DNA of 64,000 bases from Halioglobus sp. (lineage in GTDB: Bacteria > Pseudomonadota > Gammaproteobacteria > Pseudomonadales > Halieaceae), in the NCBI GenBank assembly GCA_029246385.1, contig JAQWNG010000025.1, positions 248,001 to 312,000 of the forward strand, written 5' to 3'. This document shows, piece after piece, positions 18,128 to 27,245 of the stretch. Made by a program: the position numbers and the translations under genes. Numbering within the stretch: position 1 is the first letter of the stretch; each line of letters starts with the position of its first letter. The notes beneath the pieces are model-generated. The model was given only the letters and a program-made list of their open reading frames with translations, was not told the origin of the DNA and did not search any database.

Positions 18128-18748
18128 TTATTCAGGTGGAAAGGAAGCAAAAATGGCGGCTGCAGCCGCGTTGTATTTACCTTGGTCTTCGCTGTGCTGG
18201 CCCTTCAGGCGCGATTGAGTAACACCTCGCCATACCGATTTTTTTAGCGTCGGGTCAATCAAATCGACGATGAAGGTGCCCTGCATATAGTTCTGTACAG
18301 AGACCTCGGTACGGGTTGGGGCACAGTTCCAGCAGTTGTAAGCACTATAACGGTTGTAGCCCCCGTAATATCCACTGTATCCCCTGCCTATGCCCATCGT
18401 TGGAGTCTGATAGGTGCGCACGTCAGTTTTGTTCTGTGTGTCTAAAGTCCAACTGAGCAAAAGATCAGCATTGGACGCATCTGTCACCATCTGAAAGCCT
18501 CGAGCGGTCAGTGCATACGATAGCGCTTCGTCGATACGGTCGCGTTGTATGTCGCTCAATTGCATCGGATTATCTCCCAAGACCTCGCCAGAGTTTCGAT
18601 AAAAAGCGATTTTCTTCACCGCACTAAAATCGTAATCGGCTTTGTAATCTACGGTTGGCTTGGGTGGGCCGCTAGCGCAGGCCCCTAACATAATGCTGAT
18701 TGCAGCTACAGCTATTGCTCGCAATAGGGTTCGAGGGGAATTAATCAT
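18128..18748 (-). CDS. DUF4136 lipoprotein
   Basis: A predicted 206-residue lipoprotein. The start at 18748 gives a short signal peptide ending in the lipobox LGAC. An upstream in-frame start (18775) would lengthen the n-region. The body resembles DUF4136: the YDFSAVKKIAFY opening, a central aromatic/Gly-rich loop (RGYSGYYGGYNRYSAYNCWNC), and a C-terminal strand-helix region. The function is unknown, with a likely location at the outer membrane facing the periplasm. Confidence 0.82.
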   Translation of the reverse strand: MINSPRTLLRAIAVAAISIMLGACASGPPKPTVDYKADYDFSAVKKIAFYRNSGEVLGDNPMQLSDIQRDRIDEALSYALTARGFQMVTDASNADLLLSWTLDTQNKTDVRTYQTPTMGIGRGYSGYYGGYNRYSAYNCWNCAPTRTEVSVQNYMQGTFIVDLIDPTLKKSVWRGVTQSRLKGQHSEDQGKYNAAAAAIFASFPPE

Positions 18749-18831
18749 TAGACTCTCCAATTGGGGGCGGAACATGTCGCTTCTGTAAGCTGCAGTGTAA
18801 CCAATTATCAGTCATTTGGGCATGAAGCCGT

Positions 18832-19734
18832 TTACTTTATACTGCACGGTGGATGCGAATAGGCAATGTGCTCGCGGTGGTGAGCGGGGTCGGCGGCTGG
18901 CATTTGACCATTGTGGGCGTCCATCCACTGGAGATATTGCAGTGGCAGAACCGGACTGAGCCGTTCTTCCAGTATTCCGATGCGTGTCAACATCGTATGC
19001 AGTCGTCCAATCGCGGGGTCAACGGTGCCGGGTCCGCGGCTCCGCAAAAAAAAGGCCTGCAGTAATGCCCCTGCGTCACCTCCTGCGACTTGGCTGAGTA
19101 ACACCTCGAAGTCACGATTTTGTGCCTGATAATCACCATGTAGCCAGCGGCATATATGTTGGTTAATCTGCGTTAACGCCGATACTACCAGAGCCTGGCT
19201 GACAGGTGGATAATCTCCGGGCGCGCTTGTGGGTAACCAGAACGAACGGTACTCATCGCTGGCCAGAGTGGCATTGAAAATCAGTGCGGGTAATTGCTGC
19301 TGCCTATTGCGCCAAGCTGCCTCGAGTGCGCTTGCTAGTTTGGTATGGTCTTTGCGCAGCAGGTCAGTACATGACGGCGCTCGCCGCAGATATTCGAGTT
19401 CCAGCAGTAGACGCTGCGATGGTTTTGCCTGTCGGCCGAGGCTGCTGTAACGCTTGCCGAGGGTAGCCTGCACGGAGCACCCACTGAGACGCACTAGATC
19501 AAGCGTGTCGAGAGTCACCAAAGGGATATGCAGCTGAAGGTCGCCAACTAACGGCGGCGCCTTTAGTTCGTCGGCGGGCGCAACAGATTGGGTTGAGCCT
19601 GTTCTTCGGAGGTAAGCCTCAAATCGTGTATTAGGCTCATCAGGCCGGCAACCATATAGTGAGACAAGAAGCACGATATACAGGGGCCATGGATTGGACC
19701 CATGTTGAATTTCCGCATCGCGTCGGCGCAGCAT
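18832..19734 (-). CDS. DUF3080-like lipoprotein
   Basis: A 300-residue predicted lipoprotein with an N-terminal hydrophobic segment (WPLYIVLLVSLYGC) ending in a lipobox cysteine near residue 29. The remainder is helical and soluble, with the layout seen in gammaproteobacterial DUF3080 proteins (for example LDTLDLVRLSGCSVQATLGKR and a C-terminal PVLPLQYLQWMDAHN). The function is unknown. It is encoded on the same strand as the DUF4136 lipoprotein, 83 nt upstream. Confidence 0.7.
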   Translation of the reverse strand: MLRRRDAEIQHGSNPWPLYIVLLVSLYGCRPDEPNTRFEAYLRRTGSTQSVAPADELKAPPLVGDLQLHIPLVTLDTLDLVRLSGCSVQATLGKRYSSLGRQAKPSQRLLLELEYLRRAPSCTDLLRKDHTKLASALEAAWRNRQQQLPALIFNATLASDEYRSFWLPTSAPGDYPPVSQALVVSALTQINQHICRWLHGDYQAQNRDFEVLLSQVAGGDAGALLQAFFLRSRGPGTVDPAIGRLHTMLTRIGILEERLSPVLPLQYLQWMDAHNGQMPAADPAHHREHIAYSHPPCSIK

Positions 19735-19826
19735 ACATCACCTCCTGCAGAGGCCTACCCTCTTATAGCGCAAAGGGCCATGCTATGCAGCATCAATTCT
19801 AGTCTATTGAAGCCGCGCTGCGGATG

Positions 19827-20447
19827 TCAGGCTGTCCGGGCAGTCGCACGTTGCTGCCAGGCTTGCAAATGTGAGCAGGTGTCGGGAATAGATTCTTTTA
19901 TCCAAGTTAAAAAATCAATCATCACTAAAAGGTCGATATCAGCAATGGTAAAGTTGTCACCCGCCAGCCAGGTTGATGCGGCCAAATGTGCGTCCAGTTG
20001 CGGCAGAATGTGGTGCACTTGCAGTAATCCGCGTTCCGCCAGTTCAGGTATTTGCGGGGTATCCAACGGCCCCGGTAATGCCCGGTTGTGAAAATGTTTA
20101 CCCCTGTTGCGCAGGACGCTGGCGATGGCAATCATCAGACTTTGAAATAGGCGATGGCACCAGCTGATGGCCTGAGCTCGTTCTAGCGGCGTACTGCCCA
20201 TAAGCGGTTGCTCGGGATAAAGTTCTTCTAAATAAGCGAATATACCAATCACTTCTGTTAGTACTGTGCCGTCGTCCAGCACAAGCGCTGGTAGGGTGCA
20301 CGTCGGGTTGATCTGCCGGTAACGGTCCTGCAGTTGCTCAGCCGTCATCATATCGATCTGTTGCGTTTCGATTTCAATGCCTTTGAGCTTGAGGAACAGC
20401 GTCAGGCGCCGCGGGTTGGGAGCCGGATCATAAGTGTAGAGTTTCAT
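19827..20447 (-). CDS. Glutathione S-transferase family protein
   Basis: A 206-residue GST-fold protein. The N-terminal thioredoxin-like domain carries LPALVLDDGTVLTEVIGIFAYLE (cis-Pro and the glutathione gamma-glutamyl-binding region). The C-terminal helical domain has the family N-capping segment WLAGDNFTIADIDLLV. The first residues (KLYTYDPAPNPRR) suggest a Ser/Pro-type active-site region rather than a tyrosine. The substrate is unknown. Divergent from the cytochrome gene. Confidence 0.9.
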   Translation of the reverse strand: MKLYTYDPAPNPRRLTLFLKLKGIEIETQQIDMMTAEQLQDRYRQINPTCTLPALVLDDGTVLTEVIGIFAYLEELYPEQPLMGSTPLERAQAISWCHRLFQSLMIAIASVLRNRGKHFHNRALPGPLDTPQIPELAERGLLQVHHILPQLDAHLAASTWLAGDNFTIADIDLLVMIDFLTWIKESIPDTCSHLQAWQQRATARTA

Positions 20448-20584
20448 CTGTGGCCTTTTTCGGTAGATATTTAGTGGTAAAAAATCTGGCTAGAGACGCT
20501 AGCCGGAGCATTGCTAGTGTGTCGCGATTTTTTGTTTTGAGCAATAGTTTCAATCATCACGTTTTATCGCCCAGTATATTTGGC

Positions 20585-20590
20585 TATAAT
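20585..20590 (+). promoter_or_regulatory. Candidate sigma70 -10 element for the cytochrome c gene
   Basis: A perfect TATAAT lies 28 nt upstream of the preferred GTG start of the cytochrome gene and would give a leader of about 20 nt. The -35 region (around 20562-20567) is T-rich but poor. Confidence 0.45.
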
Positions 20591-20618
20591 GAAGCCCACA
20601 CCAATCGAGGAACTCGTC

Positions 20619-21047
20619 GTGATCAACCGTGTAGCTTTTAGTTTTTTAGCCGCTCTCCTGATAAGTAGCGCAGTCGCCGCAGATTTGACCAATGCCCAGC
20701 GTGACGCCATCGTGGAGCGGATCAAGCCAGTTGGCGAATCCTGTGTGGAAGGCGACAGTACCTGTGCTGCCGCTCCTGCTACTGTGGTCAGTGCTGAACC
20801 GCGAACAGGAGAGGAAGTTTATAATGCAGCCTGCATGGCCTGCCACAGTACTGGCGCAGCAGGTGCTCCTAAATACGGTGATGCCGTGGCTTGGAGCGGT
20901 CGAATCGCTAAGGGTATGCCGGCACTTTACGCCACGGGTGTCGGTGGTGTTCCCGGCACTGGCATGATTGCCAAGGGCGGCTGTATGAGCTGCTCTGATG
21001 ATGATGTTTATGCAGCTGTTGATTACATGGTTGCGGGTAGCCAGTAA
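20619..21047 (+). CDS. Cytochrome c5-like monohaem protein
   Basis: A predicted 142-residue periplasmic monohaem cytochrome. From the GTG at 20619 (GAGGAA 6 nt upstream) it has a clean signal peptide ending at SAVAA. The haem-binding CMACH is at residues 72-76. The distal Met is probably in GTGMIAKGG, and CMSCSDDDVYAAVDYM is the typical c5 C-terminal ending. It should carry electrons in the periplasm. Longer in-frame starts (ATG 20589) overlap the putative promoter and are less likely. Confidence 0.9.
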   Translation: MINRVAFSFLAALLISSAVAADLTNAQRDAIVERIKPVGESCVEGDSTCAAAPATVVSAEPRTGEEVYNAACMACHSTGAAGAPKYGDAVAWSGRIAKGMPALYATGVGGVPGTGMIAKGGCMSCSDDDVYAAVDYMVAGSQ

Positions 21048-21061
21048 AAAAAGCTTTTCAT

Positions 21062-23059
21062 TCAGGCGAATAGGTTTTTAAGCCCGGTTAACGTTTCCTG
21101 TCCCCGTTCCTCGTTCGCCTCTTGGGAGTCCTTACCGCCGCCCTGCCATTGCAGGTCGTCATTCGGTATTTCTTCAAGAAAACGGCTGGGCTCGCAATCG
21201 ATGGTCTCGCCGAACTGGCGGCGATTCAGTGCCATAGTCATGGTCAATGTTTGTTGCGCCCGCGTGATGCCAACATAGGCCAACCGCCGCTCCTCTTCAA
21301 TATTATCTTCCTCAATACTTGCTCGGTGGGGCAGTATTTTTTCCTCCATGCCGATGATGCAGACGTGCGGGAATTCCAGCCCTTTGGCGGCGTGCAGCGT
21401 CATCAGCTGCACGCTCTCAGGCCCTTTTTCCTCCTCATCTTGTTGTTCTAAAAGGTCCCGCAGTACCAGGCGGGAGATTGCCTCGTCCAGTGTAACCTGC
21501 TCGCTCGACATAACCCGCTGCAAGCCATCGATTAAAAAATGAACATTACCCATGCGTCGTTCTGCCACGTCCTCGTTGGAGCTGAGTTGGCCAAGCCAGC
21601 CCTCATAGTCGATATCGCGCACCATCTGACGCACGCCTGAGACGCTATCATAGCCCTCGCAACTGCGACGCACGCCATCCATCCACTGACGAAACTCGCG
21701 CAGACGTTTGAGCCCAGCCTCCGGTACCTGATTCGAATCAATGCGGTCGCAGGCCTGGTTCAAATTGCAGCGATTGGCGAGGGCGAAATTGCCTAATGCT
21801 TCGAGAGTCGAGGTGCCCAGCTTGCGCCTAGGTACGTTTGCAATACGCAAAAAAGCGTTGTCGTCGTTTTCGTTTATGATGAGGCGTAGGTAGGCCATGA
21901 TGTCTTTGACCTCATTGCGAGCGAAGAACGACACCCCGCCACTGAGATGGTAGGGCACCTGCTGCTGTTGCAGCGCCAACTCAATCAAGCGCGATTGGTG
22001 GTTGCCTCGATACAGGACGGCGTAGTCGCCAAAGCGTGTGCGTCGGCGTAATTTGTGGTCAAGAATTTCTGCAACGACTTGGTCGGCTTCGTGCTGTTCG
22101 TCACTGCAGCGAATAATGCGTATGGGTTCACCGTAGCCAAGTTCGCTCCAAAGCTTCTTGTCAAACACGTGAGGATTATTGGCGATCAATGTATTTGCGG
22201 CTTTGAGTATACGCACTGTGGAGCGATAGTTTTGCTCCAGTTTGACAACCTTCAGACCCGAGAAGTCCTTTTGCAATTGTATCAAGTTCTCAGGCCGCGC
22301 GCCTCGCCAAGCATAAATAGATTGGTCATCGTCTCCTACTACCGTCAGGCCGCTGCCGAGGCCTATTAGCTGCTTTACCAGTAAATACTGGCTAGTGTTG
22401 GTGTCCTGATATTCATCGACTAACAAGTAGTGGATTTGGTTCTGCCACTTTTCTAAAATGGCAGGAGCGTGTTCAAACAGTATTGTAGGCAGTAGGATCA
22501 AATCGTCGAAATCAAGCGCGTTGTAGGCTTTGAGTGCACGTTTGTAGCGTATATAGGCCTGAGCGCTTAGCATATCTGCTGGGCTGCTGGCGCCTGCCAT
22601 CGCCTGCTCTGGCAGTATGCGGTCATTTTTCCAGCTGGAAATGCGCTGTGCAATAGTGTTTGTCTGATCGCCCTCGGCACCGTGCTCCTGAATCAGAAGA
22701 TCACGTATCAGGGTTCGTGTGTCCTCCCCGTCGAAGATGGAAAACCCCGATTTAAGTCCCAGTTCTTTGCGCTCGCTACGGATGATCTTCAGGCCTAATT
22801 GATGAAATGTACTGACCGTGAGACCTTCGGCTGCATTGTCGCGCAGCAGCTTGCCTAGCCGTTCCTTCATCTCCCGTGCCGCTTTATTGGTAAAGGTCAC
22901 CGCTGCAATGTGACTAGCATTGATGCCACAGGTGTCTACCAGATAGGCAATTTTTTGAGTGATAACGCTGGTTTTACCGCTGCCAGCGCCGGCAAGGACT
23001 AACAGGGGGCCATCTATATACCGCACGGCCTCGCGTTGTTGGATATTCAGCTCTGGCAC
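21062..23059 (-). CDS. rep: ATP-dependent DNA helicase Rep
   Basis: A 665-residue superfamily 1A helicase, 3'-5', aiding replication-fork progress. The Walker A motif is AGAGSGKT near residue 22, with DEYQDTN (motif II), VVGDDDQSIYAWRGA (motif III) and VQLMTLHAAKGLEFP (motif V) all present. Length and opening (MPELNIQQREAVRYI) match Rep better than UvrD. It lies 4 nt after the hotdog thioesterase gene on the same strand and converges on the cytochrome gene. Confidence 0.94.
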   Translation of the reverse strand: MPELNIQQREAVRYIDGPLLVLAGAGSGKTSVITQKIAYLVDTCGINASHIAAVTFTNKAAREMKERLGKLLRDNAAEGLTVSTFHQLGLKIIRSERKELGLKSGFSIFDGEDTRTLIRDLLIQEHGAEGDQTNTIAQRISSWKNDRILPEQAMAGASSPADMLSAQAYIRYKRALKAYNALDFDDLILLPTILFEHAPAILEKWQNQIHYLLVDEYQDTNTSQYLLVKQLIGLGSGLTVVGDDDQSIYAWRGARPENLIQLQKDFSGLKVVKLEQNYRSTVRILKAANTLIANNPHVFDKKLWSELGYGEPIRIIRCSDEQHEADQVVAEILDHKLRRRTRFGDYAVLYRGNHQSRLIELALQQQQVPYHLSGGVSFFARNEVKDIMAYLRLIINENDDNAFLRIANVPRRKLGTSTLEALGNFALANRCNLNQACDRIDSNQVPEAGLKRLREFRQWMDGVRRSCEGYDSVSGVRQMVRDIDYEGWLGQLSSNEDVAERRMGNVHFLIDGLQRVMSSEQVTLDEAISRLVLRDLLEQQDEEEKGPESVQLMTLHAAKGLEFPHVCIIGMEEKILPHRASIEEDNIEEERRLAYVGITRAQQTLTMTMALNRRQFGETIDCEPSRFLEEIPNDDLQWQGGGKDSQEANEERGQETLTGLKNLFA

Positions 23060-23063
23060 GCGG

Positions 23064-23480
23064 TCAGAGCTTCCTGACGACTTTTGCGACGGAACTGGCA
23101 GTGGCCGTGAGAAGTCCGTCGCTGTTGTGCAGTTGAGCTTCTAAAAACGCAGTTTTATAACTGCATTTGACGATCCTGCCTACCGCATGCAGACAGCCTG
23201 CTCGGGTGGGTTCCAGATAAGTGGTGTTGATGTCGAGGGATGACAGCCCGATTATGTCTTCGCCTGAAGCGAATACAGCGTGGCTCATGGCTGCGTCCAG
23301 CATAACGGTGACAAATCCACCTTGCACTACATCGATAGAATGACAAAAGTCCCTACTGACCCTAAATTCGAAGCTGCAGGACTGTTCCCCGTGATCGACA
23401 GCTACCACTTTACCGCCTAGCATCTGAATAAAGTGCGGTCGGTTTGCATTGAGCCTCTCAATGACCGAAGGCTCACTCAT
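23064..23480 (-). CDS. PaaI-type hotdog thioesterase
   Basis: A predicted 138-residue hotdog-fold acyl-CoA thioesterase. The core HSIDVVQGGFVTVMLDAAMSHA matches the PaaI active-site helix with Gly-Gly and Asp. SSLDINTTYLEPTRAG is the conserved second half. The start at 23480 (MSEPS) is preferred, and an in-frame ATG at 23498 is possible. It is directly upstream of rep (4 nt), so probably co-transcribed. The natural acyl substrate is not known. Confidence 0.87.
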   Translation of the reverse strand: MSEPSVIERLNANRPHFIQMLGGKVVAVDHGEQSCSFEFRVSRDFCHSIDVVQGGFVTVMLDAAMSHAVFASGEDIIGLSSLDINTTYLEPTRAGCLHAVGRIVKCSYKTAFLEAQLHNSDGLLTATASSVAKVVRKL

Positions 23481-23525
23481 GTAAAAATACTGCCGCATAC
23501 ATGCACGGGTGCCACAGTTGATAGA

Positions 23526-23807
23526 TCATTCGTAAGTGCACAGGTAGGCTGTCTCTGTCGCCACTTTAAGTGCAAACGTTTTATTAGCCTCTACGATAAA
23601 GCGGTCTCCTGCCCTGTAGGTTACCCAGTTCTTCGCGCCAGGCAGTTTCACGGTAAGAGCACCGCTAATGACCGTCATAGTTTCTTTTTGACTAGTGCCA
23701 AACTCGAAGTCGCCAGTCGCCATAACGCCGACTGTGGCGGGCACCGTTGCGGTCTGAAAGCCGATAGAAGCGACCTTGCCATCAAAGTATTGGTTAATGT
23801 TAAACAT
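23526..23807 (-). CDS. ppnP: Pyrimidine/purine nucleoside phosphorylase PpnP (YaiE)
   Basis: A 93-residue cupin-like protein of the PpnP (DUF1255) family, which phosphorolyses many nucleosides to base and ribose 1-phosphate. Length and the segments [23 protein letters not shown] and [15 protein letters not shown] match the family. The ATG at 23807 has GAGGAA upstream. A longer frame extends to 23990 but has no family similarity. Confidence 0.92.
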   Translation of the reverse strand: MFNINQYFDGKVASIGFQTATVPATVGVMATGDFEFGTSQKETMTVISGALTVKLPGAKNWVTYRAGDRFIVEANKTFALKVATETAYLCTYE

Positions 23808-23973
23808 GCGAGTTCCTCGGGGTACTGGACGTTGAAAAGCAGGGATCGATTCTCGCTTTTTTTTGAGGGTAAAGTAAAAAGAAAATTGCAGTGCTGGCAA
23901 ATTAAATCGACAAAAAGGCCATGTGTCTATGACCGAGTAATACATGCAGGTGCGGCAAGTTGCAAGGTTTGCT

Positions 23974-25458
23974 TCAGTGACGGAAAGCAAGAGCCTCGCT
24001 GATATGTGCTATGCCGATGGATGTGGACTGTTCGAGATCGGCGAGTGTGCGCGCTACTCGCAGCGTCCGATGTAGCCCCCGTCCAGATAAATTTAGCCGT
24101 GTTGCAGCTGCTACAAGGCATTTTTTTTCTTCCTCTCCCAGTAAGCAAATGTTGGCTAACCTGTTGGCTGGGAGGTGCGAATTAGGTCTACCCTGGCGTT
24201 CTTCCTGCAACGCGCGGCAGCGATAGACGCGTTCTCGGACGACACTAGATGCTTCGCTAGCGGTGGTTGGAGTCAACAATTCTGCAGGCGTTAACCGGCT
24301 GACCTGAGCGTGAAGGTCGATGCGGTCTAATAACGGCCCTGACACGCGTGATCGATAGCGCTGGATTTGTTCTGGCGTGCAGCGGCAGGATCTTTCGGGA
24401 TCGCCAAGGTAGCCGCAGGGGCAGGGGTTCATCGCGGCGATTAATTGAAATCGCGCGGGATAGGTAATCCTGTGATTCGCGCGGGCCAGAGTGATTTCAC
24501 CGGACTCCATCGGTTCTCTAAGGGCTTCAAGGCAGCGGCGATTAAATTCTGGCAGTTCGTCCAAAAACAGCACGCCCCCATGAGCAAGGGAAATTTCCCC
24601 GGGTCGCGGTTTGCTGCCACCGCCGACTAGAGCTGCAGCGCTGGCACTGTGGTGTGGGCTGCGAAAGGGCTGCTGAAAGATAACGTCGCCCCCGGCCGGA
24701 GGGCTATAAAGATCCCGCAATGCCAGGCCAAGTAGAATGTCGTGGGGAGCAGGGGCCGGCAGTATCCCGGGCAAGCGACTGGCAAGAAGCGTTTTTCCGG
24801 TACCCGGAGGACCCCAAAGAAGGAGGTTATGGCCACCTCCGGCGGCTATTTCCAGTGCGCGCCGGGCGCTTTCCTGGCCTACAACGTCGCGTAAATCTGG
24901 GTGTCTCTGCGCAGCAGCGGCTTCGGCCCTTGCAACCGGGACGTTCTCGCTGCCGCTGAGGTGCGCGCAAAGTGTAAGAATGTCTGCTGCGGCAATCACT
25001 CGGCTGCCAGGAACAATGGCAGCAGTTGGGGCGCATGCCGCGGCAACGACTAGTTTGCGGCTCTTACTGCTCGCCGCGATTGCTGCGGCAATCACACCCG
25101 GGACGGCCCGCAGACTGCCATCAAGCGCCAACTCTGCGAGAAATTCATGTCGTGCAAGGTGGCCCTGCGATACTTGCCCCGATGCACTAAGAATACCCAA
25201 TGCGATAGGGAGGTCAAAACGCCCGCCCTCTTTGGGTAGGTCTGCTGGAGCCAGATTTACGGTAATGCGGCGATCAGGGAAGGCGAAGTGGGAGTTAAGG
25301 ATAGCGCTGCGCACTCGGTCTTTACTTTCTCGCACGGCTGTCTCTGGCAAGCCCACAATATTAAAGGCCGGTAGCCCGTTGGATAAATGTGTTTCTACCT
25401 CTACCAAGGGCGCGTCAATACCCGATAGCGCACGACTATAAATTACAGACAGTTCCAT
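23974..25458 (-). CDS. comM: YifB/ComM-family Mg-chelatase-like AAA+ ATPase
   Basis: A 494-residue AAA+ protein. The N-terminal Lon-like (ChlI-type) domain is followed by Walker [17 protein letters not shown], Walker [10 protein letters not shown], and a C-terminal Mg-chelatase domain (LTPAELLT...[17 protein letters not shown]). ComM is a hexameric helicase aiding branch migration during integration of transformed DNA. It lies downstream of ubiK on the same strand, 68 nt apart. Confidence 0.93.
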   Translation of the reverse strand: MELSVIYSRALSGIDAPLVEVETHLSNGLPAFNIVGLPETAVRESKDRVRSAILNSHFAFPDRRITVNLAPADLPKEGGRFDLPIALGILSASGQVSQGHLARHEFLAELALDGSLRAVPGVIAAAIAASSKSRKLVVAAACAPTAAIVPGSRVIAAADILTLCAHLSGSENVPVARAEAAAAQRHPDLRDVVGQESARRALEIAAGGGHNLLLWGPPGTGKTLLASRLPGILPAPAPHDILLGLALRDLYSPPAGGDVIFQQPFRSPHHSASAAALVGGGSKPRPGEISLAHGGVLFLDELPEFNRRCLEALREPMESGEITLARANHRITYPARFQLIAAMNPCPCGYLGDPERSCRCTPEQIQRYRSRVSGPLLDRIDLHAQVSRLTPAELLTPTTASEASSVVRERVYRCRALQEERQGRPNSHLPANRLANICLLGEEEKKCLVAAATRLNLSGRGLHRTLRVARTLADLEQSTSIGIAHISEALAFRH

Positions 25459-25526
25459 GACTCTTCCTTGAGTTTGTCGTTATGTCTTCTAGGGCGCAAT
25501 CCTGCGCTGTGGCGGAAACCCGCTAT

Positions 25527-25787
25527 TTACTGCAGCGTCAGATGTTCAAGTTCTTTAGCCATTTCCTCCAATGTGGCTTCTAATAAAACAACGCGTGCAC
25601 GAGTGCGCTGGAGTATTTCAGTCTGGGCGTCAAACTCATCGCGGCTTACCATATCAAGTCGAGACACTGCTGACTGCGCCAATGCCCGCAAGCTCTTATC
25701 CACGTCACCCTTAACGCCACTAGTGCTTACCATTTCGCTGACTTGTTGCAAAATGTCCCAAGGTGGTGGGGTTTTTTTTAGTGCCAT
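25527..25787 (-). CDS. ubiK: Ubiquinone biosynthesis accessory factor UbiK
   Basis: An 86-residue BMFP (YqiC/UbiK) family protein. The N-terminal amphipathic helix is followed by a C-terminal coiled coil (SRLDMVSRDEFDAQTEILQR... LEATLEEMAKELEHL), the standard layout. It binds the Ubi complex and membranes. It is divergent from the porin-glnK-amtB unit and probably leads into comM. Confidence 0.9.
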   Translation of the reverse strand: MALKKTPPPWDILQQVSEMVSTSGVKGDVDKSLRALAQSAVSRLDMVSRDEFDAQTEILQRTRARVVLLEATLEEMAKELEHLTLQ

Positions 25788-25863
25788 AAGCGTACCGTTA
25801 CGCGTAGTTTTTACTCACCCAAAGTGTAGATCATTTTTGTGATTGGGCACAGTGCATAAATGC

Positions 25864-25878
25864 GCACCATATTGGTGC
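25864..25878 (+). promoter_or_regulatory. NtrC-type enhancer palindrome
   Basis: The sequence GCACCATATTGGTGC is a perfect 15-bp dyad with the NtrC operator form GCAC-N7-GTGC. Its centre (25871) is about 130 bp upstream of the start site predicted from the sigma54 promoter at 25975-25990, the usual enhancer distance. A weaker related dyad, GCACAACAATGTTGC, follows at 25882-25896. Confidence 0.75.
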
Positions 25879-25974
25879 GACGCACAACAATGTTGCCTGG
25901 TCATCGGTTTTAATGAGCGCATGCTCGATGAATATATTCCATACGTTATTGAATAATAACAATAATATAGTTTT

Positions 25975-25990
25975 TGGCACGCCTGATGCT
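25975..25990 (+). promoter_or_regulatory. Sigma54 (RpoN) -24/-12 promoter
   Basis: TGGCAC-N5-ATGCT has the GG and GC doublets (25976-25977 and 25988-25989) spaced 12 nt apart from first base to first base, as needed for RpoN. Only one base of the TTGC part deviates. The predicted start is near 26001, giving an 82-nt leader before the porin ATG. Confidence 0.72.
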
Positions 25991-26082
25991 TTATCTAGGG
26001 TGGAAACTGATGGAAAGGCGGACTGCCCACTGATGCCTCACCACAGCCTGTAATCTAATGTTTAATTTTAGGAGCAAGCAGC

Positions 26083-26817
26083 ATGAAAAACAAAATACTA
26101 GGAACAGCAGCAGTGACTTCAGCCCTTTTAGCCAGTATGGCGACAGCGCCAGTCTCCGCTTTTGACATCAGTGGCAACATCGCTTTGGTCTCTGACTACC
26201 GCTTTCGGGGTATCTCTCAGTCCAATGAAGATGCTGCCGTTCAGGGTGGCCTGGATGCGACATTTGATTCTGGTTTTTATATAGGTACATGGGCGTCATC
26301 GGTTGACTTCGGTGATGTCACTGACGGCAGTGGAAGCTTTGGAACGATGGAGATCGACTATTACGCGGGCTGGGGCGGACCTATCGCGGATAGTGATTTC
26401 AGCGTTGATGTTGGTTACATGTATTACCAATATCCCGGCGACACCGTAGACCCCAGCGGCGATTACCAAGAGATTCACGCCACTGGCTCATGGAAGGATT
26501 TATCTATAGGTGTGATCTACTCCGATGACTTTTATGCGGAGACGGGCAAGTACATGTACTACTCTGGCGACTACAGTATGACCTTCGCAGAAGACTTTTC
26601 TTTGGCATTGCACGCGGGCTACAACGACTTTGATAAAGCAGGTTTCTTCGCAACCGATACAGATACCTACGCCGATTACTCGGTCACGCTTGGTTATACG
26701 TTCAAAGGCGTTGATCTGTCAGTGGCTTGGGTAGGCACAGACCTAGACGATGAGGATTGCTTCGATTCAAGTATCTGTGATGACACTGCCGTTTTTAGTA
26801 TCAGCAAAAGCTTTTAA
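26083..26817 (+). CDS. TorF-family putative porin
   Basis: A 244-residue outer-membrane beta-barrel protein. The signal peptide is cleaved after VSA (residue 26). The opening strand ALVSDYRFRGISQS is typical of the TorF/Gcw_chp family, followed by alternating beta strands and a terminal phenylalanine (SISKSF). Shine-Dalgarno AGGAG precedes the ATG. Placed before glnK and amtB and behind NtrC/sigma54 elements, it is likely a nitrogen-responsive outer-membrane channel, possibly for ammonium or small nitrogen compounds. That role is inference. Confidence 0.87.
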   Translation: MKNKILGTAAVTSALLASMATAPVSAFDISGNIALVSDYRFRGISQSNEDAAVQGGLDATFDSGFYIGTWASSVDFGDVTDGSGSFGTMEIDYYAGWGGPIADSDFSVDVGYMYYQYPGDTVDPSGDYQEIHATGSWKDLSIGVIYSDDFYAETGKYMYYSGDYSMTFAEDFSLALHAGYNDFDKAGFFATDTDTYADYSVTLGYTFKGVDLSVAWVGTDLDDEDCFDSSICDDTAVFSISKSF

Positions 26818-26820
26818 TAG

Positions 26821-27207
<387 letters not shown>

Positions 27208-27245
27208 CATTATTCCTAAACGACCGTTAGCGGAGAGCTACACTC

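Noticed and set aside
23433-24002. 189-codon plus-strand frame across ppnP and neighbours
   Set aside because: It crosses two real minus-strand genes (ppnP and the hotdog thioesterase end) and shows no protein-like pattern.
24737-25441. 234-codon plus-strand open frame within comM
   Set aside because: It lies fully antisense to a conserved gene with all ComM motifs and has low-complexity Ala/Arg/Ser-rich content, as expected of a shadow frame.
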